From assembly GCA_018105865.1 (NCBI GenBank), contig CM030834.1, positions 13,254,219 through 13,318,218 on the forward strand: 64,000 nt of DNA, in the 5' to 3' direction. This document shows positions 21,624 through 37,300 of this stretch, piece by piece. This DNA comes from Metaphire vulgaris (Eukaryota > Annelida > Clitellata > Crassiclitellata > Megascolecidae). Within the stretch, counting starts at the first letter, position 1. Every line of letters begins with the position of its first letter. Both the position numbers and the translations under genes were made by a program. The notes under the pieces are model-generated. The model was not told where the DNA came from. It saw nothing but the letters and a program-made list of their open reading frames with translations, and searched no databases.

Positions 21624-24600
21624 TGATTTTAAGTGGTTTAGGAGGCTAAGTATGCCTGTGTGAAAACAGATTTATTAAATATGCATAATATGGCCATTTT
21701 ATTCTTAGAGCAATGTACAGTTGAGCTATGAAAAGGCATTAAAAAAGAATAAGCTTCTTTAGTATTTTCATAATTAATGAGCAGTGTCTACTTTTTCAGG
21801 ATGAACGAATAGAGGATGTTCCGAGACTGAAACAATTTTCTGTCCTTTCCAGGTGACATTTTCCAAGGCTTTGTCATGACGCCTTCTTAGCATTACATGT
21901 CCTTCGTGAATGTTCTTCGCACCCGACAGATTCTGGCAGCCCTGCATAAGATCTGTTGGACAAAGACACAAACTTCACAGAACCTAAAACAGAAGTTCAT
22001 AAGAAGTAGCACAGGTCTTTAGCATTAGTCTTAAATTTTGTATATAACTATATGGATTGAAATAGAGCCTTGACTGACATTTGACAAATATATAATATAC
22101 TGGTATATCTTCTTTGGCTCATAAATTAAAACAGACTAAAATAAATTACTGTGGATGAGAGACACCACAAATATAAAAGTTCTTTAAATAATTAAATCAT
22201 GCACGCAGAAACTTTTAAGAAACTATCCATGAGATGTGAAAGAAAGCATAGTGCCATTTATATCCAATGTCATAGAAATTAAATGTTAAAAACAATCAGA
22301 ATGTCCAACAGACCATTTGCAATCATCAGTAGTGACTAGTTCTTTAAAGGCAATATTTAGCAGAGAATTGCACACTTATTTGCCATCTTTACCATTTGAT
22401 TAAACATAAATAATGATAAACAGCATAACAACCAAACATAATTACAAAAGGTCACTATACACTAGGCACTACAAGAAAATGCTGGAATTTTTAAAAACTA
22501 AGAAAATTCATATATTTTCCCTTAAAATCCTAGCCCACAATTAAAACTTGAAGGCAGAGTAAAAATAATTATCAGCAATAAATGCTTCTGCACCATTTCT
22601 AAAAATGTTGCCCCTCTGTCTTCTAGTTTTGTCTCATTCTTTGTTTTCTATATATTTACTAGTACAGTATAAAAATATAATATTTCTGCCAAATATTAAG
22701 CAATAACATAGAATTGCCGGTATAGATGAATATGATCAAAGCATTTGGCACACAGTCTTAGATAAATCAGCTCAATTAATACAGATATATTTAACGCAGA
22801 TCTGTTCAGCACATTACTATACATTAAGCCAGCTCATTAGGTACAGAATTCATCACATACCACCAGCACTGATGATGCTAGCATAGGGTTGCCTATTTTG
22901 CATCCGTCCTCTCGTGGAAGAGTCAACTGACGACGTCATACACGTTTCATTTTGCCTCCGGAGCAAAGCGTCTCTCCTGTCGAGCAACTCCGCCAACTCG
23001 ATGTTTCTTACGAGAGAATGGGGTCGAATACGAGATGGTCGCATGGAAGTGATGTGAGGATTTGGAGTTGTTGGAACACTGCTACCTTGGCAAGACAGAG
23101 GTTGAAATGTCTGAGGGCAGAGAGCAGATCTGGAATGACTGTGTTCATATACAGATGAAATTGTGTGAGGCCGGTCATCGCAAATCTCTCGCTGACGGCT
23201 GATTCTGAGGGGAGGAGAGAGAGGCCAGTGACCACTATCCGATGACTTCATCACTACGTAATGTTCAGAGCTGCTCTTGTCGTTCAGCGAATCTGTGAAG
23301 CTCTGAAAAAGTCATAAGATATAGAACTGTTCCAATGAACTAGGAGTTGAAAGTTTTTCTTAAAGCCCTTTTTATCAACTTTCTCACAGTTTATGACTTT
23401 TATTTCTCATTTTGTAGTCAAATTCTATCAGTAATTTTCATTTAATGCCAACAAAGATAACATGGTTCAGCATTACAGGAAGAGAAACTAAATTCTGGAA
23501 GAAGTGAAGACGTGCTTATTGTTTCATTAAGGCACATAAAATGCTACAAGTGAAGCAAGGCAAATGCAGTTTTTTTTCTTCTGCCCTTTAATTATTCAAG
23601 CAAGTAAAGTGTAGAAAATGACAAATGGAAGTCATAGATTTTCAATCATCAGATGGCAGTAAAGATACATTCATAGACCACATATTAACAGCTTTCAATA
23701 ACATTTGGAAATGTAAAATATGAAATAACAACAAAACAAAGCCCATAAAAGAAAACAGAAAATGACTTGAACTCAAGAATGATTAACTGTTTTTAAGCAA
23801 ATATCATATAATTCACTAATAAACCTATTCAACTAGCAGTCTGTGGGATCAGTAAACAAATAAGTTGATAGGCAGATACTGATTGGTTCCAGTACATGCA
23901 CTACCGGTGTATCTATTTTCAGTGCCTCTTTCAGACCACAAGAATTTTACTGCAATTGTAAACAAAGGTCTAACAGCTTATTAGCTATAATCATCACTTG
24001 TAGGCCTACTATTGATACAATGTAACATATGCAATGGTGAGAGTAGAGGGACAAAGTCGGAGGAATTCAAAATAGTGACAGGGTTTAGACAAGGATGTAT
24101 TTTGTCTCCCTCACTGTTCAATGTGATATTGGACTACATCATGAGAAGACTAGAAAAAATAGGTAACCTCGGGAAAACAATGCAACCGCAAAATATGGAA
24201 GACATGGAGTATGCAGATGACACATGCTTACTGGCAGAGTGCCTAGTAAGAATAATGGAATTAACGGAAATACTGGCCAACGAAAGTGAGAAGATAGGCA
24301 TGAAAATAAACTATAAGAAGACAAAGATTATGGCGGTGACAAATCAGCACGGACCATGGCCAAAAGTGGAAATAGAAAACAACGAAATGGATATGGTAGA
24401 ACGCTTCGTATACCTAGGAAGTGAGGTAGACAATAAAGCGAAAAAGAAATCAAAAGGCGATTGGCGCTGGTAGGAAATGTCTTCAATAGGTTAAGGGAGA
24501 AGGTGTTCAAAAAGACATGATATAAACATGAAATTGAAATTGTGAATATTAAACGCATGCGTCATTCCAGTACTTACATACGGAGCAGAAACGTGGAATA

Positions 24601-25017
24601 TAACCGGCAGCATGGAAAAAAGTATAGACGCATGTGAAAACAAATGGCTAAGAAGGATCATAAGAGTTGGCTATAAAGAGCATGTAACAAACAAAGAAAT
24701 CAGAGACAGGACGCAACAACCCTTCGTCAGTAACATAGTAAGAAAGAAAAGAATGGAATGGCTGGGGCATATATTGCGAATGGAAAACGAAAGACTGCCA
24801 AAAATAGCATACTATCATAAACAGGAGGGTAAAAGAAGTCAAGGACGACAGAGAACAAGATGGACGGACTGCATAAGCAAAGACCTCAACACGGTGGGGC
24901 TCAAGCTGGAAGGGAAAACAACCGGAAGAAATAGGACGACTCTGGAGGAACTGGCGAGCAACAGAGACAAGTGGAGAGAAATTGTTTCGGAATCAACGAC
25001 TGGACACAGTCAAAGAT

Positions 25018-25096
<79 letters not shown>

Positions 25097-28000
25097 TAAT
25101 AAATGTGTGCTCATTGAAGCAGACCTCTGATTTTGTCTTTGGTTGATAGGAGTGAGGTGGCGAGAGAGATGAGCTGTTGCTGCTGCTACTCAAACTACTT
25201 AGGCTTGATTTTGATGATGAAACTGACTGGGTCGGTGAGTGAGGAGGAGGTGCAATCTAAAATAACAACGAACATGCTTTTAAAACATATGCGACAAGCA
25301 CAAATGGAGTAGTCATGAAGCAAAAGGTCAGAGTTCAGTTCCTTGTCTTAAATTTATATAGTTTTACCTAATCAAATTCTCAAATAGTTCTTAGGTAACA
25401 CAGAAAATATGAAGACAAAAATCTCATCAAAATTGGCAAATCCCTTGACTAGAACACAGTCAACTCAAATTGAACCATAAGGACTGGTGATTGGAGCTAA
25501 TCAAATCCTGGATGCTCACATATCCAGTGGCATGGAGTCATTACTATGATCTGCACAGTGCTTTAGGCTAATCCGCAGTGCACGTTGTCAAGGCATTAGC
25601 TAAACTGATAAATGCATGATTTTTATTCAAGCTCAACATTGGGGTCAAGTTATATACATTGCAACTGTATATGTATGATGTCAAATTCACGTGCATCCAA
25701 AATATTTAATAAAATACAACAAAGATTTTTAATTGAGCCAGTTAAAACTATCTCATCCATTGACCTGACAAATCCATGATGATGATGAATCACAAATATC
25801 AGTGATGAGCTGTTCACTTGTCTCCGGCAAAGTAAGGGGGTCGACTGCTTGCCTACTGAGACTGTCCATTATCTCCTGCAGATGTGTCACGTCTCCCAGC
25901 AGGGAAATCTCTCCATCCTAAACACAAAAAGTTCATTCAGTCCCTCAGTCAAATAGACGAGATGCCTGCCAACTGCTTCTAAATTGCCTATCTATCATTA
26001 ATGAAGCATCTCAGCATAATTCTGACCCTGAAATTCAACAAATCACCCACATTTGGAATCTCCCAAAGGTACCGGTAGTCCATCAATCCTATTACCGGTA
26101 ATAGGAATGCTTGTATCTAGAAAGCTTTTAGTTTCAGTACAAATTGCCTCATTAGGTAAGCTGTATTGCATTTAACACGTAGGGAAACAATTTTCTTGCA
26201 GCAAATTTTACTTTAAATCAATTTAGTCTTTTAAGCAATATCACTATGTTCTATTGGCTTCTGAAACACCTAAGACAAGATGCCAATTTAGAATATTCAC
26301 TCCAATCTGCACCTTTGTTGTCTCGCTTCTGAGATGCCTTTATTAGACCCGGTTGATCAGGCACAATTCTGTTATTCTTAGGATGCAATAATTGTCTTAT
26401 ATATTATTTAAAATAACAAAATGATGGTTAAGGATGCTCTTCTGCAGATTCTTTACAGGATGTCAGTAACGAGGCAAGATACCACATGTTGAATTACTCA
26501 TTGTCTAGCAACCTCCATGGTCTGAATTTGATCAATTTTATAGGGAAGGCATTTCACAGTAAGTGGAAAATGAACCAGAGCTGATAATTCTTTAGGGAAA
26601 TTGCTGTGCACAATGTATAAATGCATACCTGGTTGTTTAGCATATAATGCCAATGATCCATTTCACAATCTCTGTTACTGAGAATTGAACAGGCATACCT
26701 TTTTACTTAAAATAAATATGAACTGTGTAATGCATGCAAAGTAAAATGCATATGGTATACCTTTTTACTTAAAATAAATATGAACTGTGTAACACATGCA
26801 AAGTAAAATGCTTTTCAGTTATTATTCTCACAAAGAAGTCAATTCTGTAAGCAAGATTGGCTTAAGAATACTTTGCATTTTCAGAGCATATACAATAACA
26901 GTAGAAGTGGTGAGAATTTGTAGTGTGCATATCAGGGGTAACGTCACTAGCCATAGCAATAGTGGTAACAGTTCATAAGCAGCAGCAGTAGCTTGGCTGA
27001 TACCATAAATGGTTTGATGCACTGTATTAGGAGACAGTATCGAGATCGTTCTTCTGTTAGCGCTGCACGAACTGCACTTTTCTCATTCTCTTTGAGCGTC
27101 AGCAGTTTCTCATTTAGGTCTTTTATTGATACTTCAAGAGGTTTCTGAAATTCTAATTTCCCTACAAGAAAATGAACCCAACAATGTCTAAAATAGTGTC
27201 TAAATAGAGTAAATACAGACTTCATGCATTCGATGAAAGTCTATAATTTCATAACCATGTCCCACCATATTGAAGCTTTCATGCAAGACTTCAATCTCTG
27301 TCATCATTGTTCGTAGGGAATCGTAGCACACAATGAATGAAACTTCTTATCTCCTTGCAGCAAGGAGGTAAGAAGATGAATTAGAATTGCAAGCAGTAAT
27401 TTTGCCAATTTAAACACGATCTCGAAAAGTAAAACATAAGCGCAGACACTAAACTGCAAAATTTGGACACACAAGATATCCACTTTATTGTATGTGTATG
27501 AGACATGGACCATGAAGAAACAAGACAGATTAAAACTGAATGCATTTGAAATGAAATGTTATAGAAAAATGATGAAAATAAGTTATACAGATATTATTAT
27601 AAATTATACCATTTGCAAAAACCTGAGGCTAATAAAGACTGTGATGGACAAACTCAGACAGAAAAATATCAATATTCGGACACAGCTGCAGAATGAAAGG
27701 TGAAAAACTAATAAAGACAGTGATGATGGGAAGATTAGATGGTGTGCGAAAAGAGGAGGAAGACCAAAGAGAAGATGGATTGAGGATATTCTTGAATGGA
27801 CTGGACTTAACGCCCAAACTGACACACATGACCAAAGAAAGGAAAAGGCTATGGACAAGCACTTCTATCGACACTGTTGGCTCTGATGTCCTTATGGACT
27901 ATGGAACGTGATGATGATTATGATGATGATGATGGAATGAATTAAACTTGTAAGTGCATACAGAATAACTGAAAATACAAGAAGTCACTAAAAAGAATAA

Positions 28001-31000
28001 GAAAACACAGAATCTTAAAAACCCTTTTTCAATTTCTTCTGCAGCTTCTGTGTCTCAGACAAAGCCTTCTTGATTTCCTGATGAGCTTTTTTGGTATCTG
28101 AACATAAATAAAATAGCTGCAAAAATAAGAAATCAAATGAACTGTGTAGGTCAATGAAGAATATAAAATAAATGTTCAATTTGTGTTAAACAACTCAAAT
28201 TTACTCTTATGTGATTATGTTTGCAACTGAATAGCACTGTTGGCAACATAATTTGTAGTCAGTGATTCCAGCAGTTTGCCCAACACTGAGCCAAGTCATA
28301 GATTATATTGCACCAGCATATTGATCAGACTCAAAGACAGTTGATGCAGGCTGGTCACAGCTCTTACCTTGTTCTGGAGGACAGGTCAGTTCCATACAGG
28401 ACACATACTCTGCTTGCATAATGAACACGGATCCAAGGTTCCATGAGAGTGCCTAGAAGGCGCCGGTTTTCTAGTTGGGAAATTTATGAGTCTCATAAAC
28501 AAAATCGATTCTAATCCACCGGAACATAGCAGATAATCAACTTAGTCAAACAATTTGATTTACTTTAAGGAGAGAGCAGCTCGCGATCGTGAGAGTGGAA
28601 AAGAAATGAAAACCCTACTAGTTAGTACTCAATCACAAATAGTTTGAGATAGAAAGAATTGCAAAGAAATAGATGTCAATCAAAATGCACTTCAATGCAT
28701 CATTGTGGTGTTGAGTATGTTAATTTGTTATTAGCTCAGCACAAATAAACACACACACACACATTAGTGTTTCCAGATTCATGTTTACAAATTTTATCCA
28801 TATTGGATATTAAGTAAGTAAGTAAGTAAGTTTATTGCTTCCAACTCATAGGCTGAATGTACAAGCTCACATCTATAATATTAAGATCCTTATTCTGTAT
28901 TTCTGTACCTTCAAGCGTTCTGATCGGTTGACTATTGGTAGACGGTTTAGTCCTTACGTCGCGATGCGTTGGTGGACGATGTTCAAAGACGACGTTGCTA
29001 TTGGTAACCAAACGGTTTAGTCGAAGAAGCGTTTGACGAAGCGTACGTTCAATTGTTCATTGCAACGTCATAATGTGTACAACGTCGAGATGCGTTGGTG
29101 GGCGTAGCTTGAGGAAGTTGTGCAATTTTAATGTACACAAAAAATACGTATACAGCGTCACAAATGGTCACAGTTGCGTGATTTTAACATACATAGGCCT
29201 AATTATTACGTGGCGTAGAGCTTGGCTAGGTGGCGTATGTACATCATTGAAACGTTGTTCAGCATGAATTCAATGATTGGGTTTTAGTATTATCCTGCAC
29301 CGCGAGCGAAGCGAGTGCGAGCATCTTTCTAGTACAGTCATTATAACTCATAGCACAGCAATCCAAAAAAAGTAAGTGTCTTTAGGTCATCAAAATACAA
29401 GCCAAAGTGTCATACTTAATATAAAACAATCTATTTGAAAAACCTAGTATACAATCAAATTTTATGTCTTAAATCTAAGAGCAAGGAAATAAAATTATTC
29501 TTATTAATTAAGAATTTAATACCTTGCATGTTGGTAAATACATAAGTTGGAAACAATAGGTACCAAAAGGGAACAATGTTCCCGCAGGTAGGTACCCTAA
29601 GAATGTGGTAGTAATCAAGTACATTATAAATATGAAATAATTATCAGACAATTACATAAGTCCTTGAGATATCAGAGTTCAATTAATTGGATAAGTTTCT
29701 TACTTAGAAATTTAAAATTATAAATATGTAATAATTAGTAGACAAAATTAACATGACTTGCTTATTTTACAGTTCATTTAATTTATGAATATGCACAGAA
29801 AATTATGCATGTGCCAACTTTCAAAATTCATAAGCTAAAGGCAGATAAATGTATAAATAATAATAATAATTATTATAATAATACAAATATTAATATATTC
29901 TCACTGGCTGTGCTTACTTGCACCAAGTGACATATATGGGGAAACTTTGCCTGACCTGCAAAATTGCCAGGTCTCAAATAGTCCACAGTAAAAGCTCTCA
30001 AATGATATATCAATGTGCTGCCATACCAACCCAGTGGTCATTAACATGTCTAAACAGTTTCTAGATATAATTGTCTGATTTGTAGACTTGCTCTATATTG
30101 AGGGAAATGCTTTTGGAAGAGACCCAGCAATGACTCAGCAGCTGCTGTTCACCCTACAATTTGGAGCAATAGTAGGCCTACTTGGTAGGCAGAAGATGAA
30201 AGAATCCCATATCACACAGCCTCAGGTTCAAATTCGAAATCCCACAGAGTATGCAATTACACGTAATTATTATATTATTCAAATCTCACTCTTATTGTCC
30301 ACTGCCCGGGTGGGGGTGAGGGTGAGGGCGAGGGCGAGGGTGAGGGAGTGGGTGAAATGACTGCACCACTGCAAAGAATGCTAACAAATGTGAACATCTG
30401 TGACACATGATTGCTAATATTATAAACTTCCACATGAAGAAATTAGAGGAGAGGTTTGGCAATGTGCACCAGAGTTTGTGAAATACATCAATCACTCTTC
30501 AAGAACATTTACATAATTCCAAGAAGGATTGCCAATTCCTTGGCTATCTAAAAACTGCAATCATCTAATTTGCATAAATATGTTCCAAAACCTCTCAAAC
30601 CTCGCTGCCAGTGTACAAATGCTGTGCATCAGATCTGTAGGAAGGTCTGATGAATTACTTGGCTGTTCTGGTAAACAAAGACTATTCTTTTATTTTCCAT
30701 GAATGGACTTCTTTTGTTCCTCCTCCTCCTCTTCCAACTCCCTGTGCTCCAAGCATTGTTTAGATACAAAGATGACAATCATCTGATAACCAAAACACTT
30801 ACTGTGTCTCCTTTCATTTGAAACAGAAGGATCACTTTCTTCACTGCTTATTACATTTGGTTTTCATTCAATGGTGACCAAACATTTTTCGTCTGCACCA
30901 CTAAACAGGCGAACAGTGCAATGGCTTTATTTTCCCACGAGCAGCGGAAATTCAATTCTACCTAAACTATACGACTCTCAACAAATATAATTAAAGCACA

Positions 31001-34000
31001 CTGCTACATTGTTTCCAATCACACATGAAAAACAAAAAGGAAATCTCGTGACTGACCCCTGTTTCGGTCTCTCTCCAACTGAACAATCACCTTTTTCCAG
31101 TCTTCAGTCTTCTCCTGAAGGGGCATCACCATGGTGTCCATTGCAGCACTACAGTCAATAAAACATCTACCCATTAAGAGTTTCATTACACAAGTTAAAA
31201 TAAAGAGTCTGCCTTTATGAAGTACTCCCATTACCATCTAAATTATCACATATGCCTATATTTTTGCCCTTACAGGAGTAGCATGGAAAGGCAAGCAGTT
31301 CAGAGCAGCGGTGAGTACCAAAGGTGATAGATCTCTCACAAAATAAAAAATTGGAAGTTTTTGGTTGCAATAAAACTGGTTCCATATTTGAAAAGTGGGG
31401 ATTTACCTCCCACACAAACTGAGGGATAGGTACCACTGGTTCTGAGAGATCAACTTAGCATTCCTCATCAATAACAGCTGCAAAATAAGTATAACAAATT
31501 GCAGCCAATATGGTTGACTACAAATTCTGGCTCTGTAAATAATTGCTGCCTCAAGGAGGTTAATGCTACAGCATAAATATAGCAGTGTCTCTAAAAGAAA
31601 AATGTACATTATTTCCTCAACAGGATCTCATAAATCAAACGTGGAGTCTGCAAGTTTCTGTATGCAGAGCAAGAGCAAAATATCTGAAGGCCTCTTTCAA
31701 GGCAATAAACTGTTTCAAATAGCACATTACTTTCTGGCATATATAAATGACCAGTGAACATTCATGTTAATGGCAAGCAGGTAACTCCAGTGACAAATCA
31801 TTGATGCCAACTTCAAGTTCATCAGATCACAAAAAGGAAACACTACACAATTATATTACTTCTGGAAGATTTAGAAAACACTGAGATCAGCTAAAAAAAG
31901 TTCAAAATCAGGTCTTTTGTCAGCATAAAAGATCTTAAATCCATTAAACTACAATTTTTTGGCAGATTAATAAACTACTTGCCATACATAGATTAATGAA
32001 GCGCAATATATACAATGCACAAAATTTACTTAACATTTAAACATTCCAGCATTTTACAATTATCAGTCAATTAAGGCACCTTACCTAAAAGCATAAAATA
32101 TTAACTAAATTTAAAACGTGTCTAGCCAAGTGAAATTAAATAAAAGAAAATGACAAGGTATTGATCAAGGCAGAGATACCTTGTTATGACCTTGAGTTTG
32201 CCTTCGATACTTCTGTGACGAAGGCACAACCTTGTCAATGCAGAGCCAATGTCTTTTGTAGCACCTTAATCAGTCAAAGAGAAAAAAATTTAACCAATTT
32301 TCAGATACCTGTGTAGTTAAAGATAGTAACCAGCACCATAATAGTCGGCAAATATCCTACTAATATTTTACCGGTACTTCCTCCCAGGGCTTTTTTTCTA
32401 GGAAAAAAGGTTTGGAAACTCATCCTTTTTTGCTCATCAACAAAACAGGTGTGGGAACGCCGTACCTGTACGTTCCTAAATGCATTATAACATATCCATA
32501 ATTAATTATATATACAATCTGGAAAAAAGGTGTGGGAACGCCGTTCCCGTGCGTTCCCACTGAAAAAAAGCCCTGCTTCCTCCTCAAAGTTTGACCCACA
32601 CCACACAAATGTGGCAACAACCAAGTAGGGGACTGCCTTCTAGAGCTATACCTTGGGTTATGCCATCAGGGATGAAGGTGCTTGCACTAATGTACCCCTT
32701 GGGCTTTGACTCTTTCTAAACCAACTAGAAAGATGCTCGCTTCGCTCGCGCTCGCTTCGCTTGCAGTGCAGGATAATACTAATCCAATACCTATACCTAA
32801 TACCCAATCATTGAATTCATGCTGAACAACATTTCAATGATCGCCACCTAGCCAAGCTCTGCGCCACGTAATAATTAGGCCTATGTACGTTAAAATCACG
32901 CAACTGTGGCCATTTGTGACGCTGTACACGTATTTTTGTGTGCGTTAAAATGCACGTTGCAACTACCTCAGGCTGCGAACAATTGTTACCAATAGCAACG
33001 TCGTCGCACGCCCACCCCTCTGACGCTGCAATGACTCGCCTAAACCGTGCTAAACTACGATTCTACGAACAATTGTTACCAATAGCAACGTCGTCTTCGA
33101 ACATCGTCCACCAACGCATCTGATCGCCACCTAGCCAAGCTCTGCGCCACGTAATAATTAGGCCTATGTACGTTAAAATCACGCAACTGTGGCCATTTGT
33201 GACGCTGTACACATATTTTTTGTGTACGTTAAAATGTACGTTGCAACTACCTCAGGCTGCGAACAATTGTTACCAATAGCAACGTCGTCGCACGCCCACC
33301 CCTCTGACGCTGCAATGACTCGCCTAAACCGTGCTAAACTACGATTCTACGAACAATTGTTACCAATAGCAACGTCGTCTTCGAACATCGTCCACCAACG
33401 CATCGCGACGTAAGGACTAAACGGTCTAAACCGTCTACCAATAGTCATCAACCAATCAGAACGCTTGAAGGTAACAGACAGAGAGACATACAGATAAGGA
33501 TCTTAATATTATAGATGTGGTTGAAAGCGACCCTATTACAAAAATACCGGTACATCCATTTCTAAATATAGACTCTTATTCTTATGATCTATGGTTGGTT
33601 AACCCCTTAACTGGGTGCCCCGAGTAACGCTTGTCCATTTTACATTTATTTACAAATAGTTGCCCAGTTAAGGGGTTAATAGCTCAACAAATACTTGCAT
33701 AGTACAGAAAAAGAACTTTAATAAAAAAATATGGATAACTGAAGCTTCTCGAAGGCTGATGGCTGTCAGGAAGGAACTCAAAGCAAATAAAATCTAAATC
33801 AGAAGACCATATGCCAGAGGGTCATTGCTAAAGCAAAGATCACAGAACTGAGACAGGCAAGAAGAGATGAGAAACAATGACCTGTGGAGCAGTGCCGAGT
33901 CTGCCGACAAGTTTGCAAGGAATGAAACCCAACAGCAGCAGTAAGCAAGCATTCAAGATGGTGAAAAAACCTATGAAGAGATTTCACCCTAAAACAATGA

Positions 34001-34249
34001 CACATCATAGATGAGATGGGGGAAGGACTTTTCTCAGATTTAGGAGGAAGAGAGGCCAGCCCTGTAGGCAATGGATGATGTTGTGGAAGAGACAAGAAAT
34101 CAATTATCAATTGCATCAAAAGGGCGATGGGTGGGGAACCTTGTTATCGATCTGCATAGCCTCCGAACCTCAGCAATGAGTATGGACAACCATACCATAC
34201 CATTTTACTGCTGCTACTACTACTGTCTACTGTTACTACTGTCTACTGT

Positions 34250-34285
<36 letters not shown>

Positions 34286-34315
34286 AACTACTACCATCAC
34301 TACTACTATTACTAT

Positions 34316-34387
<72 letters not shown>

Positions 34388-37300
34388 CAATCAGCAGCAG
34401 AGGTCTGAGGCAGACTTACAGAGGGCACAGGGGGCAAGTATCCCTCAAACTCACACCAAAATTGTTTGTTTGCCAATTATAATGGCACAAATAAATATAA
34501 AGGTGGTGAAGTTTAACACTTTTTATTTACTTCACCATTAATTGCAACAATTTTACCTAACTTTTAGCCAATTATAAACTAAAATTAAATGATTGCCAGC
34601 TTTGAACCATACAGACTATCTGTCCAAAACACAACATCTGATAGTCACCTGGAAGCTTAAACCTTGCAAAAACATTTTATTGGTAAACTAACTTTACCCG
34701 TTACGTGTTGTAGTCGCCTCTCTCTCTCTACGTTTCCTTCTCCCTCTCCTCTCCCTCTCTTTCCCTCTTCCTCTCCCTCCTTTCCCCAAATCTCCTCTTC
34801 CATACCCCCTCCAAACCCCTGTCCCCGTCCACAATTCCACCGCTGGCCGCCCTTTCCTTACCAACATCGCCTAGTATTTGCATGCCTATACCATTGAACA
34901 GCTGACTATAGATAATAGCACCTAATTAATACTAACATGAAAGCGTTAGCCTTTTGCAATTCATTAGCTGTGAAATAAAGAAACGATGTTGGCTTCCATT
35001 GTTTAAACGATAAAATCCAAAATTTTGTGCGTGAAACAATGCTTATGGAAAGTCAGAAGAGTTACGAGAGCGAAGCTCTATGGTGGCACTTGATCTATTG
35101 GCTAAATTGAAGAGAATTAGTGAGATGCAATTTTTAAGTCCGGTATATTTTATACATTTGACAAAAACAAGATATTAATAAAAGCTGCCAAATACACTAA
35201 TAAATACAAAGCCATGTAACAGTTTCTTTTATTTCTTTGTTGTAAATGGTAGTTTACATATTTTTAAAGAGACAGTAGCAATTTTATTGTTTTATTTACA
35301 AATTACCGGTATGTTATTTGAAGTGCTGAGGACCATAGTGGCCTATCCAAAAAAGTAAAATTTGGAGAAAACGGATTTGAAGTTTGGAAATAACTAGTAA
35401 ATTCATCAAGTTGCAATTTATTAGCTTTGACCAAATATATAATACAAATTTTTCCCTGATTCATCTTGTTACGTCTGCATTTTTGCCACCTACATGTGTG
35501 TCAGGTATTTTGGAGATAGGGATATGGCAAACCTACAAATAACCTAACCAGTTTATCAGAGATAAAGCATTTCCCATATTTTAAAAAAGCATATAATTCT
35601 AAATGCTGTTTTTTTAAGAAAGCATGCTAATGCAAAAACACCCTCCTATTGGAATTGAAGTTTTTCAAAGTTTCAAAGAAATCTGTCAAGAACTTTCTGA
35701 GGTTTTAGATACACTTGAAAATATACCAATACGTTTGCTTTTTATATATCATAAGATTAAGAGAGAATCATAGAAAAATGATAGCTGAAATCTGCTTATT
35801 TTGGATGATTTAATCAGCATGACGACAGTGCATAAAAAGGCAAGGCATAAAACAACATTCAGTCAGTACCACTTTCCACTCTAGCAGCAGCAGCACTCCT
35901 CATAATCTCAGATAATATTTGTTCACTAGCAACCTCAGCCTCTACTGCAGGCATCTGTCAATACAGCTAATCTGAGGCATTCAGAGATTTATGCATTGGT
36001 ATGCATTACAGAGATTTTTATAGATAATGCCTCCTCTAGGCATAGATCAGTGAAAAACACTGCAAATGATAAAGCTCTTTGCTTTTGAATGACTCATTGT
36101 GATGCAAGCCGGGTGTAACCATAGCCAAAACAACAATTCCCAACATTTTGATATCTAATCAACCAACTTTTATCCAATTTTTATGCAGTAAAATAAGTTT
36201 TTATGCAATAAATGGACAAGACCATAGACAAGCAAGATGAATCTAAATGAAGATTTAGATTGTAAAAACAGCAGCAGATTAAATGCAACTTGAATACTCT
36301 AAACTACTAAATATATTCAAATGGCCGAAAATGCTGAATTGCTTTGCTGATCAATCAGTGTGCGATAGAACATTTTGAAATGCGTAAATAGGTAGGTTGG
36401 CACTTATAGAAAAACTCCTGTATTCAAATATTTGTACTGTCTCGCTGGATATTTTATTAGCTGTATAGGGATTATACCAATGAAACCAAAGCTACACCAG
36501 ATGTCACAGCAGAGTAACAGGCAATCTCAGTGAAAATGGAATTTTGATGAAAGATACTTCAATTAAATCAATAAATCATACCTTGGATACAACTACATTT
36601 CTAAGGTTACATTATCCTTATTATCCATTTTCTTTTCTTTATCTTCTGTTTCTCAGCTCTCTATTTTCATATTACCTTGTCTGATTCCTACTCAGTTTGC
36701 TGCTCATCTTGGAAGCACATTTCATTGCAAAACTAAAAATGCGTTCAACATTTTGTCGTTAAATGACCAGAATTAAATATGCAGCAACTGCTGTGCATTA
36801 GATTAGGCCCTCCAGAAATAAGTGATTAAGTGTGTCCAACACAGTATTACAGAATTGACCTTTGCAAAGACTATTCACAAATATATAAGTGCAGTCACTG
36901 GTTTGTAAAAAATTCTTTGCACTTTCAAATGTGATCACAATAACTTTCTGTAAATACTAATAATAATCTTTATTAATTTTGTGACAAGCACAGCATCAAA
37001 AAAATAGTACGACTTATGACACCCAGTTGAAAATCTGTCATCAGAATTATTTGTACCACCGCCATACCATATTTAGCAGGCCCACTTGTGCGACTGCTTT
37101 CATGCTGTACATTGCACTCAAGCAACAAAGTGCGATGAAATTTCCCATAAATTTCTTTAGTGCTCATGAAAGCTGAATGTGTGCAAATCACTTTTTCTCC
37201 AGAGCCTTTTCATCACACTCGAGTCCTTTCTGTTCCATTATGCTTGTCTATGACCAACCTATTGTCGTTCATGATATTTCTGCTTGCATCTGGCTGTTCT

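Noticed and set aside
34071..34541. 156-codon frame with poly-Thr
   Set aside because: Translation of the CTA microsatellite.
35862..35955. Possible exon on minus, PAVEAEVASEQILSEIMRSA, with acceptor and GT donor in MTSS-like intron 3
   Set aside because: The intron is phase 1, and in that frame the segment hits a TGA within seven codons; it also has no family similarity.
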